In this document: positions 6,956 to 12,187 of the stretch, one piece after another
How the letters are laid out: each line of letters opens with the position of its first letter
How positions within the stretch are numbered: the first letter of the stretch is position 1
NCBI GenBank assembly: GCA_913054485.1
Contig: CAJXHQ010000036.1
Coordinates: 1-12,187 of the forward strand
Length of the DNA stretch: 12,187 bases
Direction: 5' to 3'
Source of the DNA: an uncultured Paracoccaceae bacterium
Lineage (GTDB): Bacteria > Pseudomonadota > Alphaproteobacteria > Rhodobacterales > Rhodobacteraceae
The notes under the pieces: model-generated
Databases searched by the model: none
Told to the model about the DNA's origin: nothing
Seen by the model: the letters and a program-made list of their open reading frames with translations, nothing else
Position numbers and translations under genes: made by a program

Positions 6956-7582
6956 ATGACCCGTCTCACTGCACTTCTTGCCTCTGCCGCCGCCGTTGCC
7001 CTGGTCGGCGGTGTCTGGGTTGCCACAAATGGCGGCAACACCGGCGGCGACCGGTTTGCCCAGTGCCGCAGCAGCCAGATTGCCGGCGGCGCTGACACCA
7101 TCGGCGGGCCGTTTGAACTGGTGAACGCCAAGGGTGAGACGGTGACCGACGCCGATGTGATCACCGAGCCGTCGATTGTCTACTTTGGCTATACCTTCTG
7201 CCCCGACATCTGCCCGATGGACACGGCCCGCAATGCGGATGCGGTGGATGTGCTGGCGGCGAAGGGCCACAGCGCAACACCGGTTTTCATCACCATCGAC
7301 CCCAAGCGCGACACGCCCGAGGCGGTGGGGGATTATGCCTTCAACCTGCATGAAAAGATGATCGGCCTCACCGGTTCTTCCGAGCAGGTGAAAGCGGCCA
7401 GCCGTGCCTACAAGACCTATTACAAGGCGCATGATGACGGTGAAGACGAGTATTACCTGGTCGATCACTCCACCTTCTCCTACCTGGTGCTGCCGGAGCA
7501 TGGTTTCGTGGAGTTTTTCCGCCGCGAGGACACTCCTGAGCAGATGGCAGAGAAAGCCGCCTGCTTCATTGATAAAATGTGA
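6956..7582 (+). CDS. senC: SenC/PrrC, Sco1-family copper protein
   Basis: This 208-residue Sco/SenC protein has an N-terminal hydrophobic segment (about residues 4-24) that anchors it to the membrane or exports it. A thioredoxin-like domain follows with the copper-binding pair Cys82 and Cys86 in GYTFCPDICP and the distal ligand His171 in VDHSTFSYLV. Family members deliver copper to, or reduce, the copper site of cytochrome oxidases (notably cbb3) in the periplasm. They also influence RegB/RegA signalling in Rhodobacter. The ATG at 6956 has AAGG about eight bases upstream and places the hydrophobic segment at the extreme N-terminus; the frame is open further upstream but overlaps regB. The gene diverges from regB and precedes regA by 90 bases, the standard reg/prr cluster order. 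Confidence 0.95.
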   Translation: MTRLTALLASAAAVALVGGVWVATNGGNTGGDRFAQCRSSQIAGGADTIGGPFELVNAKGETVTDADVITEPSIVYFGYTFCPDICPMDTARNADAVDVLAAKGHSATPVFITIDPKRDTPEAVGDYAFNLHEKMIGLTGSSEQVKAASRAYKTYYKAHDDGEDEYYLVDHSTFSYLVLPEHGFVEFFRREDTPEQMAEKAACFIDKM

Positions 7583-7602
7583 CACCCCGCCGGGGGCAAA
7601 AA

Positions 7603-7631
7603 TTGACCTTTCGCAACGCCGCGGCCATAGT
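7603..7631 (+). promoter_or_regulatory. Candidate sigma70-type promoter for regA
   Basis: TTGACC (7603-7608) is followed after 17 bases by CATAGT (7626-7631), matching the -35 box in five of six positions and the -10 box in four of six. It lies in the 90-base senC-regA gap, about 42 bases before the regA start. It would let regA be transcribed separately from senC. A short stem (CCCC, loop GCC, GGGG at 7585-7595) just after senC has no T-run and does not look like a terminator. Confidence 0.45.
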
Positions 7632-7672
7632 CGTTTCTGCGCGTGAACACGAGTTACTGCGGAGAAGCATAT

Positions 7673-8227
7673 ATGGCTGAAGCTGCCTTTCAGGACATTG
7701 GCCCCGACAATTCCCTGCTCCTGGTCGATGATGACGAGCCCTTTCTGCGGCGTCTCGGCAAAGCGATGGAGAAGCGCGGCTTTTCTATCGAGACGGCGGG
7801 GTCGGTTGCGGCAGGATCCGCCATCGCCACTGCCCGCCCGCCGGCCTATGCGGTGGTCGACCTGCGGCTGGAGGACGGCAACGGGCTGGATGTGGTGGAA
7901 ATCCTGCGGGAAAAACGCCCGGACTGCCGGGTGGTGGTGCTGACCGGCTATGGCGCCATTGCCACGGCCGTTGCGGCGGTGAAGATCGGCGCAACGGATT
8001 ACCTGTCCAAACCGGCCGATGCCACCGACATCACCAATGCGCTGCTGGCCGGCGATGATGAGCTGCCGCCGCCGCCCGAGAACCCAATGAGCGCCGACCG
8101 GGTGCGCTGGGAGCATATCCAGCGGGTTTATGAGCTCTGCGACCGCAATGTCTCGGAAACTGCGCGGCGGCTGAACATGCACCGCCGCACCCTGCAGCGC
8201 ATCCTGGCCAAGCGCAGCCCCAAGTAA
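7673..8227 (+). CDS. regA: RegA/PrrA redox response regulator
   Basis: This 184-residue protein is the cognate DNA-binding regulator of RegB. The receiver domain has the acidic pocket VDDDE (residues 18-22), the phosphorylation site Asp63 in VVDLRLEDGNG, Thr91 in LTGYG, and Lys113 in LSKPAD. A PPPP linker (132-135) follows. A Fis-type helix-turn-helix then occupies about 158-179 (RNVSETARRLNMHRRTLQRILA). This is the canonical RegA length and layout, and Asp63 matches the numbering of R. capsulatus RegA. RegA controls respiratory oxidases and other redox-dependent genes; no photosynthesis genes are present in this window. The ATG at 7673 has GGAG eight bases upstream; a GTG at 7643 is in frame but adds residues not typical of the family. 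The gene appears fully intact even though its partner kinase gene is interrupted. Confidence 0.97.
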   Translation: MAEAAFQDIGPDNSLLLVDDDEPFLRRLGKAMEKRGFSIETAGSVAAGSAIATARPPAYAVVDLRLEDGNGLDVVEILREKRPDCRVVVLTGYGAIATAVAAVKIGATDYLSKPADATDITNALLAGDDELPPPPENPMSADRVRWEHIQRVYELCDRNVSETARRLNMHRRTLQRILAKRSPK

Positions 8228-8272
8228 AGGCGCGCGCGCTTCCGCCTGTTCAGCCGCCCCTCGGGCGTTATC

Positions 8273-8368
8273 ACAGTTGGGCCGGGCGCCGCGCCTGCGC
8301 GCGGCGCGGGGGCGCCGCCCCTCTGCCCCTGCGGGGCATTCACCCCGGAGTATTTTTAGAAAGGTGAA
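8273..8368. repeat. Multi-hairpin intergenic element, possibly a dispersed repeat
   Basis: The 172-base gap between regA and radC contains no plausible gene. It holds three successive inverted repeats: the 9-bp GC stem at 8286-8307, GCCCC-TGC-GGGGC at 8325-8337, and TTCACC (8339-8344) facing GGTGAA (8363-8368) around the AT-rich tract GGAGTATTTTTAG. The last part resembles a sequence that, from memory, recurs between genes in Roseobacter-group genomes. Only one copy is visible here, so repeat status is inferred. A weaker stem, TCCCG/CGGGA, lies at 8374-8389 nearer radC. Confidence 0.4.
8286..8307. terminator. GC-rich hairpin in the regA-radC convergent spacer
   Basis: A perfect 9-bp stem (GCGCCGCGC paired with GCGCGGCGC) with a four-base loop CTGC starts about 60 bases after the regA stop. 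It has no following T-run, so it is not a classical rho-independent terminator. Between two convergent genes it could still slow RNA polymerase or protect the regA mRNA 3' end. It forms part of the larger hairpin-rich element listed separately. Confidence 0.45.
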
Positions 8369-8399
8369 CGGGGTCCCGCGGTTTCGGGAGTTGCATTGT

Positions 8400-9164
8400 C
8401 TAGAGAAACCCTTCGGAGCGGAAGCTGAGCTCGTTTGATTTGCCGATGATCAGGTGGTCATGCAGCACCAGCCCGAGTGCCTCCAGCGCGGTCAGGATCT
8501 GGCGGGTCATGATGATATCGCTGTCCGAGGGTGTGGGATCGCCGGACGGGTGATTGTGGACTAGAATCAGGGCGCTGGCGTTGAGCTCCAAGGCACGTTT
8601 GGCGACTTCGCGTGGATAGACTGGCACGTGGTCCACGGTGCCGCGGGCCTGTTCCTCGTCGGCGATGAGCACGTTCTTGCGGTCCAGATACAGCACCCGG
8701 AACTGTTCGGTTTCGCGGTGCGCCATGGCCGTGTGGCAATAATCCAGCAGCGCCTCCCAGCCCGAGAGCACCGGCTGCTGCATAACCTTTGCGCGGGCCA
8801 TGCGCCGGGCGGCGGCCTCGACGATTTTCAGCTCGGTTATCACGGCGGGGCCTGCCCCTTTCACCTCTGCCAGCCGTTCCGGCGGGGCGGTGATGACCCG
8901 GTTGAAATCACGGAATTTTTCCATCAAACGCCGGGCCAGAGGTTTCACATCCTGGCGCGGGATGGCGCGGAAGAGAACGAGCTCCAAGAGCTCGTAATCG
9001 GGCATGGCAGCCGCGCCGCCGTCCATGAAACGGTCGCGCAGGCGGCTGCGGTGGTCGCGGATATAGGAGGGCAGGCGGGAGCCGGAGCCGGGCGCGGGAA
9101 GCGGCTCTGCGCTGTCCTCGAACAGCGGCAGCGTGCCGTCGTTGAATGCGCGCCTGGATGCCAT
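8400..9164 (-). CDS. radC: RadC family protein (JAB/MPN domain)
   Basis: This 254-residue RadC protein has an N-terminal helix-hairpin-helix region (LAEVKGAGPAVITEL, about residues 98-112) followed by a JAMM/MPN metalloprotein domain. The domain shows the metal-site residues: Glu153 in ETEQFRVLYLD, His203 and His205 in LVHNHPSGDP, and Asp216 in PTPSDSD. The protein ends in the usual SNELSFRSEGFL. Despite its name, RadC has no firmly established role in repair, and its biochemical activity is uncertain. I chose the ATG at 9164, giving a family-typical length. The frame stays open 44 codons further upstream, but that extension has no RadC resemblance and runs into the divergent promoter region. 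The Shine-Dalgarno sequence is weak. The gene converges on regA and diverges from the deacetylase gene. Confidence 0.92.
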   Translation of the reverse strand: MASRRAFNDGTLPLFEDSAEPLPAPGSGSRLPSYIRDHRSRLRDRFMDGGAAAMPDYELLELVLFRAIPRQDVKPLARRLMEKFRDFNRVITAPPERLAEVKGAGPAVITELKIVEAAARRMARAKVMQQPVLSGWEALLDYCHTAMAHRETEQFRVLYLDRKNVLIADEEQARGTVDHVPVYPREVAKRALELNASALILVHNHPSGDPTPSDSDIIMTRQILTALEALGLVLHDHLIIGKSNELSFRSEGFL

Positions 9165-9247
9165 GGGGACAGCCTGCAGAGGTGATGGTTGACGAAAGGT
9201 TAAAGTACGCTGCGCTGCGGCGGAAACGGGCGGCGGACAGAGGGTGT

Positions 9248-9269
9248 TTTGCGTGCACTTTGCGTGCAC
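9248..9269. repeat. Perfect 11-bp tandem repeat (two copies) in the radC/deacetylase divergent region
   Basis: TTTGCGTGCAC occurs twice back to back at 9248-9258 and 9259-9269, one helical turn apart; each copy contains the palindrome GTGCAC. A looser third match (CGTACAC) follows at about 9274. It lies 84-105 bases upstream of the radC start and about 100 bases upstream of the deacetylase start. This phasing is what a two-site operator would look like. No known regulator consensus was recognised. Confidence 0.5.
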
Positions 9270-9306
9270 CCCCCGTACACCGCCGCGGCGCAGCAAGCCG
9301 CGAGGG

Positions 9307-9318
9307 TGGCTATAGCCA
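9307..9318. promoter_or_regulatory. 12-bp perfect palindrome upstream of the deacetylase gene
   Basis: TGGCTATAGCCA is a perfect palindrome about 50 bases before the deacetylase start and sits near where its promoter should be. It could be an operator or part of a -10 region (CTATAG). A chance occurrence is possible; no matching regulator is known to me. Confidence 0.3.
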
Positions 9319-9369
9319 AATTTCTAGCATAAGTTGTTTTTTGGGGTGATTGGAGAGAGTGCGGCGGTA

Positions 9370-10230
9370 ATGATGAGAGCCCTGGTTTTAGCACTGGTTC
9401 TTGCCGCGGGTTCTTCCGGTCCGGCAGGCGCAGGAGAAATCGCCATCACGCTGGATGACCTGCCCTATGTGATGCCCTCGCGCACCGCGGCGGCGGAGGG
9501 GCTGGCGCAGGTTGAGGCGGTCAGCCGGGCGCTTGCCAAGCATGGCGTCACCGCCACTGGGTTTGCCGTCGGCAGCCAGATAAGCGAGGACAGCCTGCCG
9601 GCGCTGCGGGCCTTTGCGGAGGCAGGGCACAGCATCGGCAATCACAGCTGGTCGCATCCGGACTACGGAACCCTGACCACCCGGCAGTTCCGGCGGGAGT
9701 TGCGGCGCACGGATGCAGTGATCCGCGATCTGCCGGGTGCGGCGCGGCTGTTCCGCTTCCCCTACCTGCGGGAGGGGGAGACGGAACGCGCCAAGGCGGC
9801 AGCGGAGCGGGTGCTGGTGAAGGCCGGTTATGTGAATGTGCCGGTCACCATCGACACCAGAGACTGGCGGTTCAACGCGGAATACCTGGACGCGCTGGAG
9901 GTTGGTGATGCAGCCGGGGCAGCGGCGGTGGCCGGGCGTTATCTGGCGCATATGAAAGCGCAGACGCGTCACTACCAGGCGCTGGCGCGGGCGGGGCTGG
10001 GGCGCGACGTGGCGCATATCCTGCTCTTGCACATGAACCGGATCAATGCGGATCACCTGGGCGCGCTGCTGGACTGGTACGCGGCGGAAAGCTGGGGGTT
10101 TATCCCTGTGGAGGAGGCGTTGCGCGACCCGCTCTATTCTGCGCCGGATCTTTACGCCGGGCCGCGGGGGATTTCGCAGATCGAGCGGGTGATGGGCGAT
10201 GCTGGAGAGCAGGCTGGCTTGCCGGGATAG
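9370..10230 (+). CDS. Secreted polysaccharide deacetylase (NodB domain, carbohydrate esterase 4 type)
   Basis: This 286-residue protein starts with a signal peptide (hydrophobic stretch about residues 4-13, likely cleavage after AGA at 19-21). The NodB fold that follows has the metal-site residues Asp29/Asp30 in ITLDDLP and His92 and His96 in NHSWSHP, the arginine motif RFPY (129-132), and a late LLLHMN motif. Such enzymes remove acetyl groups from N-acetylglucosamine polymers (peptidoglycan, chitin oligomers or exopolysaccharide) outside the cytoplasm. The actual substrate cannot be read from the sequence. Of the adjacent start codons at 9370 and 9373, I took the first. GTG at 9346 and TTG at 9334 are alternatives that would extend the signal peptide awkwardly. 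A GGAGAGAG tract lies about ten bases upstream, a rather long spacing. The gene stands alone and converges on dnaJ. Confidence 0.85.
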   Translation: MMRALVLALVLAAGSSGPAGAGEIAITLDDLPYVMPSRTAAAEGLAQVEAVSRALAKHGVTATGFAVGSQISEDSLPALRAFAEAGHSIGNHSWSHPDYGTLTTRQFRRELRRTDAVIRDLPGAARLFRFPYLREGETERAKAAAERVLVKAGYVNVPVTIDTRDWRFNAEYLDALEVGDAAGAAAVAGRYLAHMKAQTRHYQALARAGLGRDVAHILLLHMNRINADHLGALLDWYAAESWGFIPVEEALRDPLYSAPDLYAGPRGISQIERVMGDAGEQAGLPG

Positions 10231-10302
10231 TGTGGTCATGGTTGAGCGGTGAGAGGCTGCCCGGGCAGGAGCCGCAAGTGTGCTGAGGTGCCGGATCTCC
10301 GC

Positions 10303-10330
10303 AAAAAAAACGCCCCTCAAAGGGGGCGTT
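10303..10330 (-). terminator. Rho-independent terminator of dnaJ
   Basis: On the minus strand an 8-bp stem AACGCCCC paired with GGGGCGTT, with a six-base loop, leads directly into a T-run. The run is eight T residues, two of which also belong to the stem. It begins about 30 bases after the dnaJ stop codon. This is the clearest intrinsic terminator in the window. On the plus strand the same hairpin could weakly end the deacetylase transcript, but no proper T-run follows in that direction. Confidence 0.9.
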
Positions 10331-10361
10331 CTTAAAGTTCACAGGCCTTTGACAGGCTGGC

Positions 10362-11537
10362 TCAGTTCTTCATGCCGTCCCAGAAGCCCTTCACCGAGGA
10401 GAAGAAGCTGCGGCTTTCGGGGTTGGTGGTGTCCTCGGAGAGATCCTCGAATTCGCGCAGGATCTCTTTCTGGCGCGCGGTGAGGTTCATCGGGGTCTCC
10501 ACCGCCAGTTCGATGAACATGTCACCCTGCTGACCGCCGCGGAGCGCTGGCATGCCCTTGCTGCGCAGGCGCATCTGGCGGCCCGATTGGCTGCCTTCGG
10601 GGATCTGCACGCGGCCGCGACCGCCGTCGATCGTCGGCACTTCGATGGAGCCGCCGAGGGCGGCCTTGGCCATGGAGACCGGCACGCGGCAGTAAAGATT
10701 GCCGCCGTCGCGTTCAAAGAGATCGTGCTGCGCCACTTCGATAAAGATATAGAGGTCGCCCGGAGGACCGCCGCGCATACCGGCTTCGCCTTCGCCGGCA
10801 AGGCGGATGCGGGTGCCGGTTTCCACGCCTGCGGGGATGTTCACCGATAGCGACCGGTCGCGTTCGACCCGGCCATGGCCGTGGCATTTCTTACAGGGGT
10901 TCTTGATCACCTGACCGAGGCCCGAACAGGTCGGGCAGGCGCGTTCAACGGTGAAGAAACCCTGCTGCGCGCGCACCTTGCCCATGCCCGAACAGGTCGG
11001 GCAGGTGGTCGGTTCGACGCCGCCTTCGGCACCGGTGCCGTCACAGGAGGCACAGGAGACCGCGGTGGGCACCTTGATGGTTTTCTGAAGGCCGGCGAAA
11101 GCATCTTCCAGGGATACACGCAGGTTGTAGCGCAGGTCGGAGCCGCGGGCTGCACGCTGGCGTCCGCCGCCCTGTCCGCCGCCGCCGCGCTGGCCGCCCA
11201 TGAAATCGCCGAAGAGGTCATCGAACACATCGGAGAAGGCAGAGGAGAAGTCCTGACCGCCGCCAAAACCCTGGCCGCCGCGCTGACCGCCACCGCCGCC
11301 GCCCATGCCGTTTTCAAAAGCGGCATGGCCAAAGCGGTCGTAGGCGGCTTTTTTCTCGCCGTCCTTCAGGACGTCGTAGGCCTCGTTTGCCTCTTTAAAC
11401 TGCGATTCCGCATCCGGATTGTCGGAATTGCGGTCGGGGTGCAGTTCCTTGGCCTTCTTGCGAAAGCCCTTTTTGATCTCGTCGGCGGAAGCTCCTTTGG
11501 AGACGCCGAGCACATCGTAGTAATCACGCTTGGACAT
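10362..11537 (-). CDS. dnaJ: DnaJ, Hsp40 co-chaperone
   Basis: This complete 391-residue type I DnaJ stimulates DnaK's ATPase and hands it unfolded proteins. It has a J domain (residues 1-70) with the HPD triad at 33-35 and a long glycine-rich region (about 78-128, slightly extended by GQRGG-type repeats). The zinc domain has four CxxCxGxG motifs, at 162-169, 179-186, 201-208 and 215-222. The C-terminal substrate-binding domains follow. All key residues are present. The ATG at 11537 has GAAGGA eight bases upstream. It lies 77 bases after dnaK in the usual dnaK-dnaJ order, with a strong hairpin in the gap and a terminator after the stop codon. Confidence 0.98.
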   Translation of the reverse strand: MSKRDYYDVLGVSKGASADEIKKGFRKKAKELHPDRNSDNPDAESQFKEANEAYDVLKDGEKKAAYDRFGHAAFENGMGGGGGGQRGGQGFGGGQDFSSAFSDVFDDLFGDFMGGQRGGGGQGGGRQRAARGSDLRYNLRVSLEDAFAGLQKTIKVPTAVSCASCDGTGAEGGVEPTTCPTCSGMGKVRAQQGFFTVERACPTCSGLGQVIKNPCKKCHGHGRVERDRSLSVNIPAGVETGTRIRLAGEGEAGMRGGPPGDLYIFIEVAQHDLFERDGGNLYCRVPVSMAKAALGGSIEVPTIDGGRGRVQIPEGSQSGRQMRLRSKGMPALRGGQQGDMFIELAVETPMNLTARQKEILREFEDLSEDTTNPESRSFFSSVKGFWDGMKN

Positions 11538-11566
11538 CGGTATATTCCTTCTGCCTCAAAGTAAGC

Positions 11567-11592
11567 GGGCCGGTCCTGTTGCGGACCGGCCC
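11567..11592 (-). promoter_or_regulatory. Strong hairpin in the dnaK-dnaJ gap
   Basis: A perfect 10-bp stem (GGGCCGGTCC paired with GGACCGGCCC) with a six-base loop lies between dnaK and dnaJ. After the stem the minus strand reads GCTTACTTTGAGG, so there is no true T-run. It is more likely an attenuator, a processing site or an mRNA-stabilising structure that lowers dnaJ output relative to dnaK than a full terminator. The dnaJ ribosome-binding site follows about 20 bases later. Confidence 0.65.
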
Positions 11593-11614
11593 AGCCGTGG
11601 CCCTTTGTCAGGCC

Positions 11615-12187
11615 TTAACGCTTGTCGCCGTCCAGGTCTTCGAACTCGGCGTCGACGATATCATCGTCTGCCGGGCCGGAGGACGCTTCATCCGCGGCTG
11701 CGGGGGCGGCTTCTTCACCTTCTTCAGCGGCCGCCTTGTAGATGGCTTCGCCCAGCTTCATCGCAGCTTCGGTGACGTTCTGGATGCCGGACTTGATCTT
11801 CTCGGCGGTCGATTTCTCGTTCTCCAGATCGTCTTTCAGGGCGACGATTGCCAGTTCGATGGCTTCGATGGTGGTCGGGTCGACCTTGTCGGCATGCTCT
11901 TCCATCGACTTCTCGGTCGAATGGATGAGGCTTTCCGCCTGGTTCTTCGCCTCGATCAGCTCGCGGCGTTCTTTGTCCGCCTCGGCGTTTTCTTCAGCGT
12001 CCTTGACCATCTGTTCGATGTCGGAGTCGGACAGGCCGCCCGATGCCTGGATGGTGATCTGCTGCTCTTTGCCGGTGCCCTTGTCTTTGGCGCCGACCGA
12101 CACGATGCCGTTGGCGTCGATGTCGAAGGTCACTTCGATCTGGGGCATGCCGCGCGGGGCAGGCGGGATGTTTTCGAGGTTGAGCTG
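11615..12187 (-). CDS. dnaK: DnaK, Hsp70 chaperone (3' part of gene, 5' end outside window)
   Basis: The last 190 residues of DnaK are present; the ATPase domain and most of the peptide-binding beta domain lie beyond the right edge. Visible are the end of the substrate-binding beta sandwich ([23 protein letters not shown]), the segment [23 protein letters not shown] that begins the helical lid, the lid helices, and an acidic Ala/Glu-rich tail. The tail ends [15 protein letters not shown], close to the DAEFEE type of ending common in proteobacterial DnaK. It works with DnaJ and GrpE in protein folding and heat-shock control. The gene is in the normal position upstream of dnaJ. Regulation cannot be judged because the promoter is outside the window. 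Confidence 0.98.
   Translation of the reverse strand, partial: QLNLENIPPAPRGMPQIEVTFDIDANGIVSVGAKDKGTGKEQQITIQASGGLSDSDIEQMVKDAEENAEADKERRELIEAKNQAESLIHSTEKSMEEHADKVDPTTIEAIELAIVALKDDLENEKSTAEKIKSGIQNVTEAAMKLGEAIYKAAAEEGEEAAPAAADEASSGPADDDIVDAEFEDLDGDKR

Noticed and set aside
5512..7095. A 527-codon plus-strand open frame across regB
   Set aside because: It is antisense to conserved RegB coding sequence. Its Arg/Gln/His-rich translation matches no family I recognise and is typical of the reverse strand of a high-GC gene.
6871..7164. A 98-codon upstream extension of regB
   Set aside because: The frame is open but overlaps senC and its promoter. The ATG at 6870 has a good ribosome-binding site and gives the normal RegB N-terminus.
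6917..8182. A 421-codon minus-strand open frame over senC and regA
   Set aside because: It is a shadow of two well-conserved plus-strand genes and also covers their intergenic promoter region; no domain was recognised.
9165..9296. A 44-codon N-terminal extension of RadC
   Set aside because: It has no RadC similarity and covers the tandem repeat and divergent promoter region.
9241..9300. CRISPR-like array
   Set aside because: There are only two 11-bp units with no spacers, too short and too few for a CRISPR.
10875..11564. A 229-codon plus-strand open frame over dnaJ, Ala/Gly rich
   Set aside because: It is opposite the DnaJ zinc-finger and glycine-rich region; the composition follows from the complement of those codons.

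Overview
The window is high-GC chromosomal DNA from an alphaproteobacterium, most likely a Roseobacter-group member of the Rhodobacteraceae (Leisingera/Phaeobacter-like). The basis is the linked regB / senC-regA cluster, an AddB of the alphaproteobacterial type, and the style of the DnaK, DnaJ, RadC and RegA proteins. No insertion sequence, prophage, CRISPR array, tRNA or rRNA was seen. Both window edges cut genes: addB at the left and dnaK at the right.

Layout. Positions 1-6870 are a run of minus-strand genes, in transcription order regB, a membrane-anchored PAS protein, tsaE, an amgK-like sugar kinase, a murU-like nucleotidyltransferase and addB. tsaE, amgK, murU and addB overlap at their stop/start codons, so they are probably translationally coupled. 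They join tRNA t6A synthesis, recycling of the cell-wall sugar MurNAc, and double-strand break repair. regB diverges from senC-regA (6956-8227), the standard redox-signalling arrangement: RegB senses redox state and the quinone pool, SenC/PrrC is a Sco-type copper protein for cytochrome oxidase assembly, and RegA is the response regulator. A GC-rich multi-hairpin spacer separates regA from the converging radC (8400-9164). A secreted NodB-type deacetylase (9370-10230) reads towards dnaJ, and a strong terminator lies between them. dnaJ (10362-11537) follows the 3' part of dnaK (11615-12187).

The most notable observation is that regB, otherwise well conserved from end to end, has an in-frame TAG at codon 257. 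A Gln (CAG) is expected there. The stop lies between the phospho-acceptor His221 and the redox-active Cys261 (His225 and Cys265 in R. capsulatus RegB), so it removes the redox switch and the whole ATPase domain while senC and regA remain intact. This is a natural or laboratory loss-of-function allele, a sequencing error, or a readthrough site. Second-tier observations are a full CtrA-type TTAA-N7-TTAACC site upstream of the kinase-less PAS protein, an 11-bp tandem repeat plus a 12-bp palindrome between radC and the deacetylase, and a likely dispersed hairpin element after regA. I did not find a wholly new system; the rest is ordinary housekeeping gene content.
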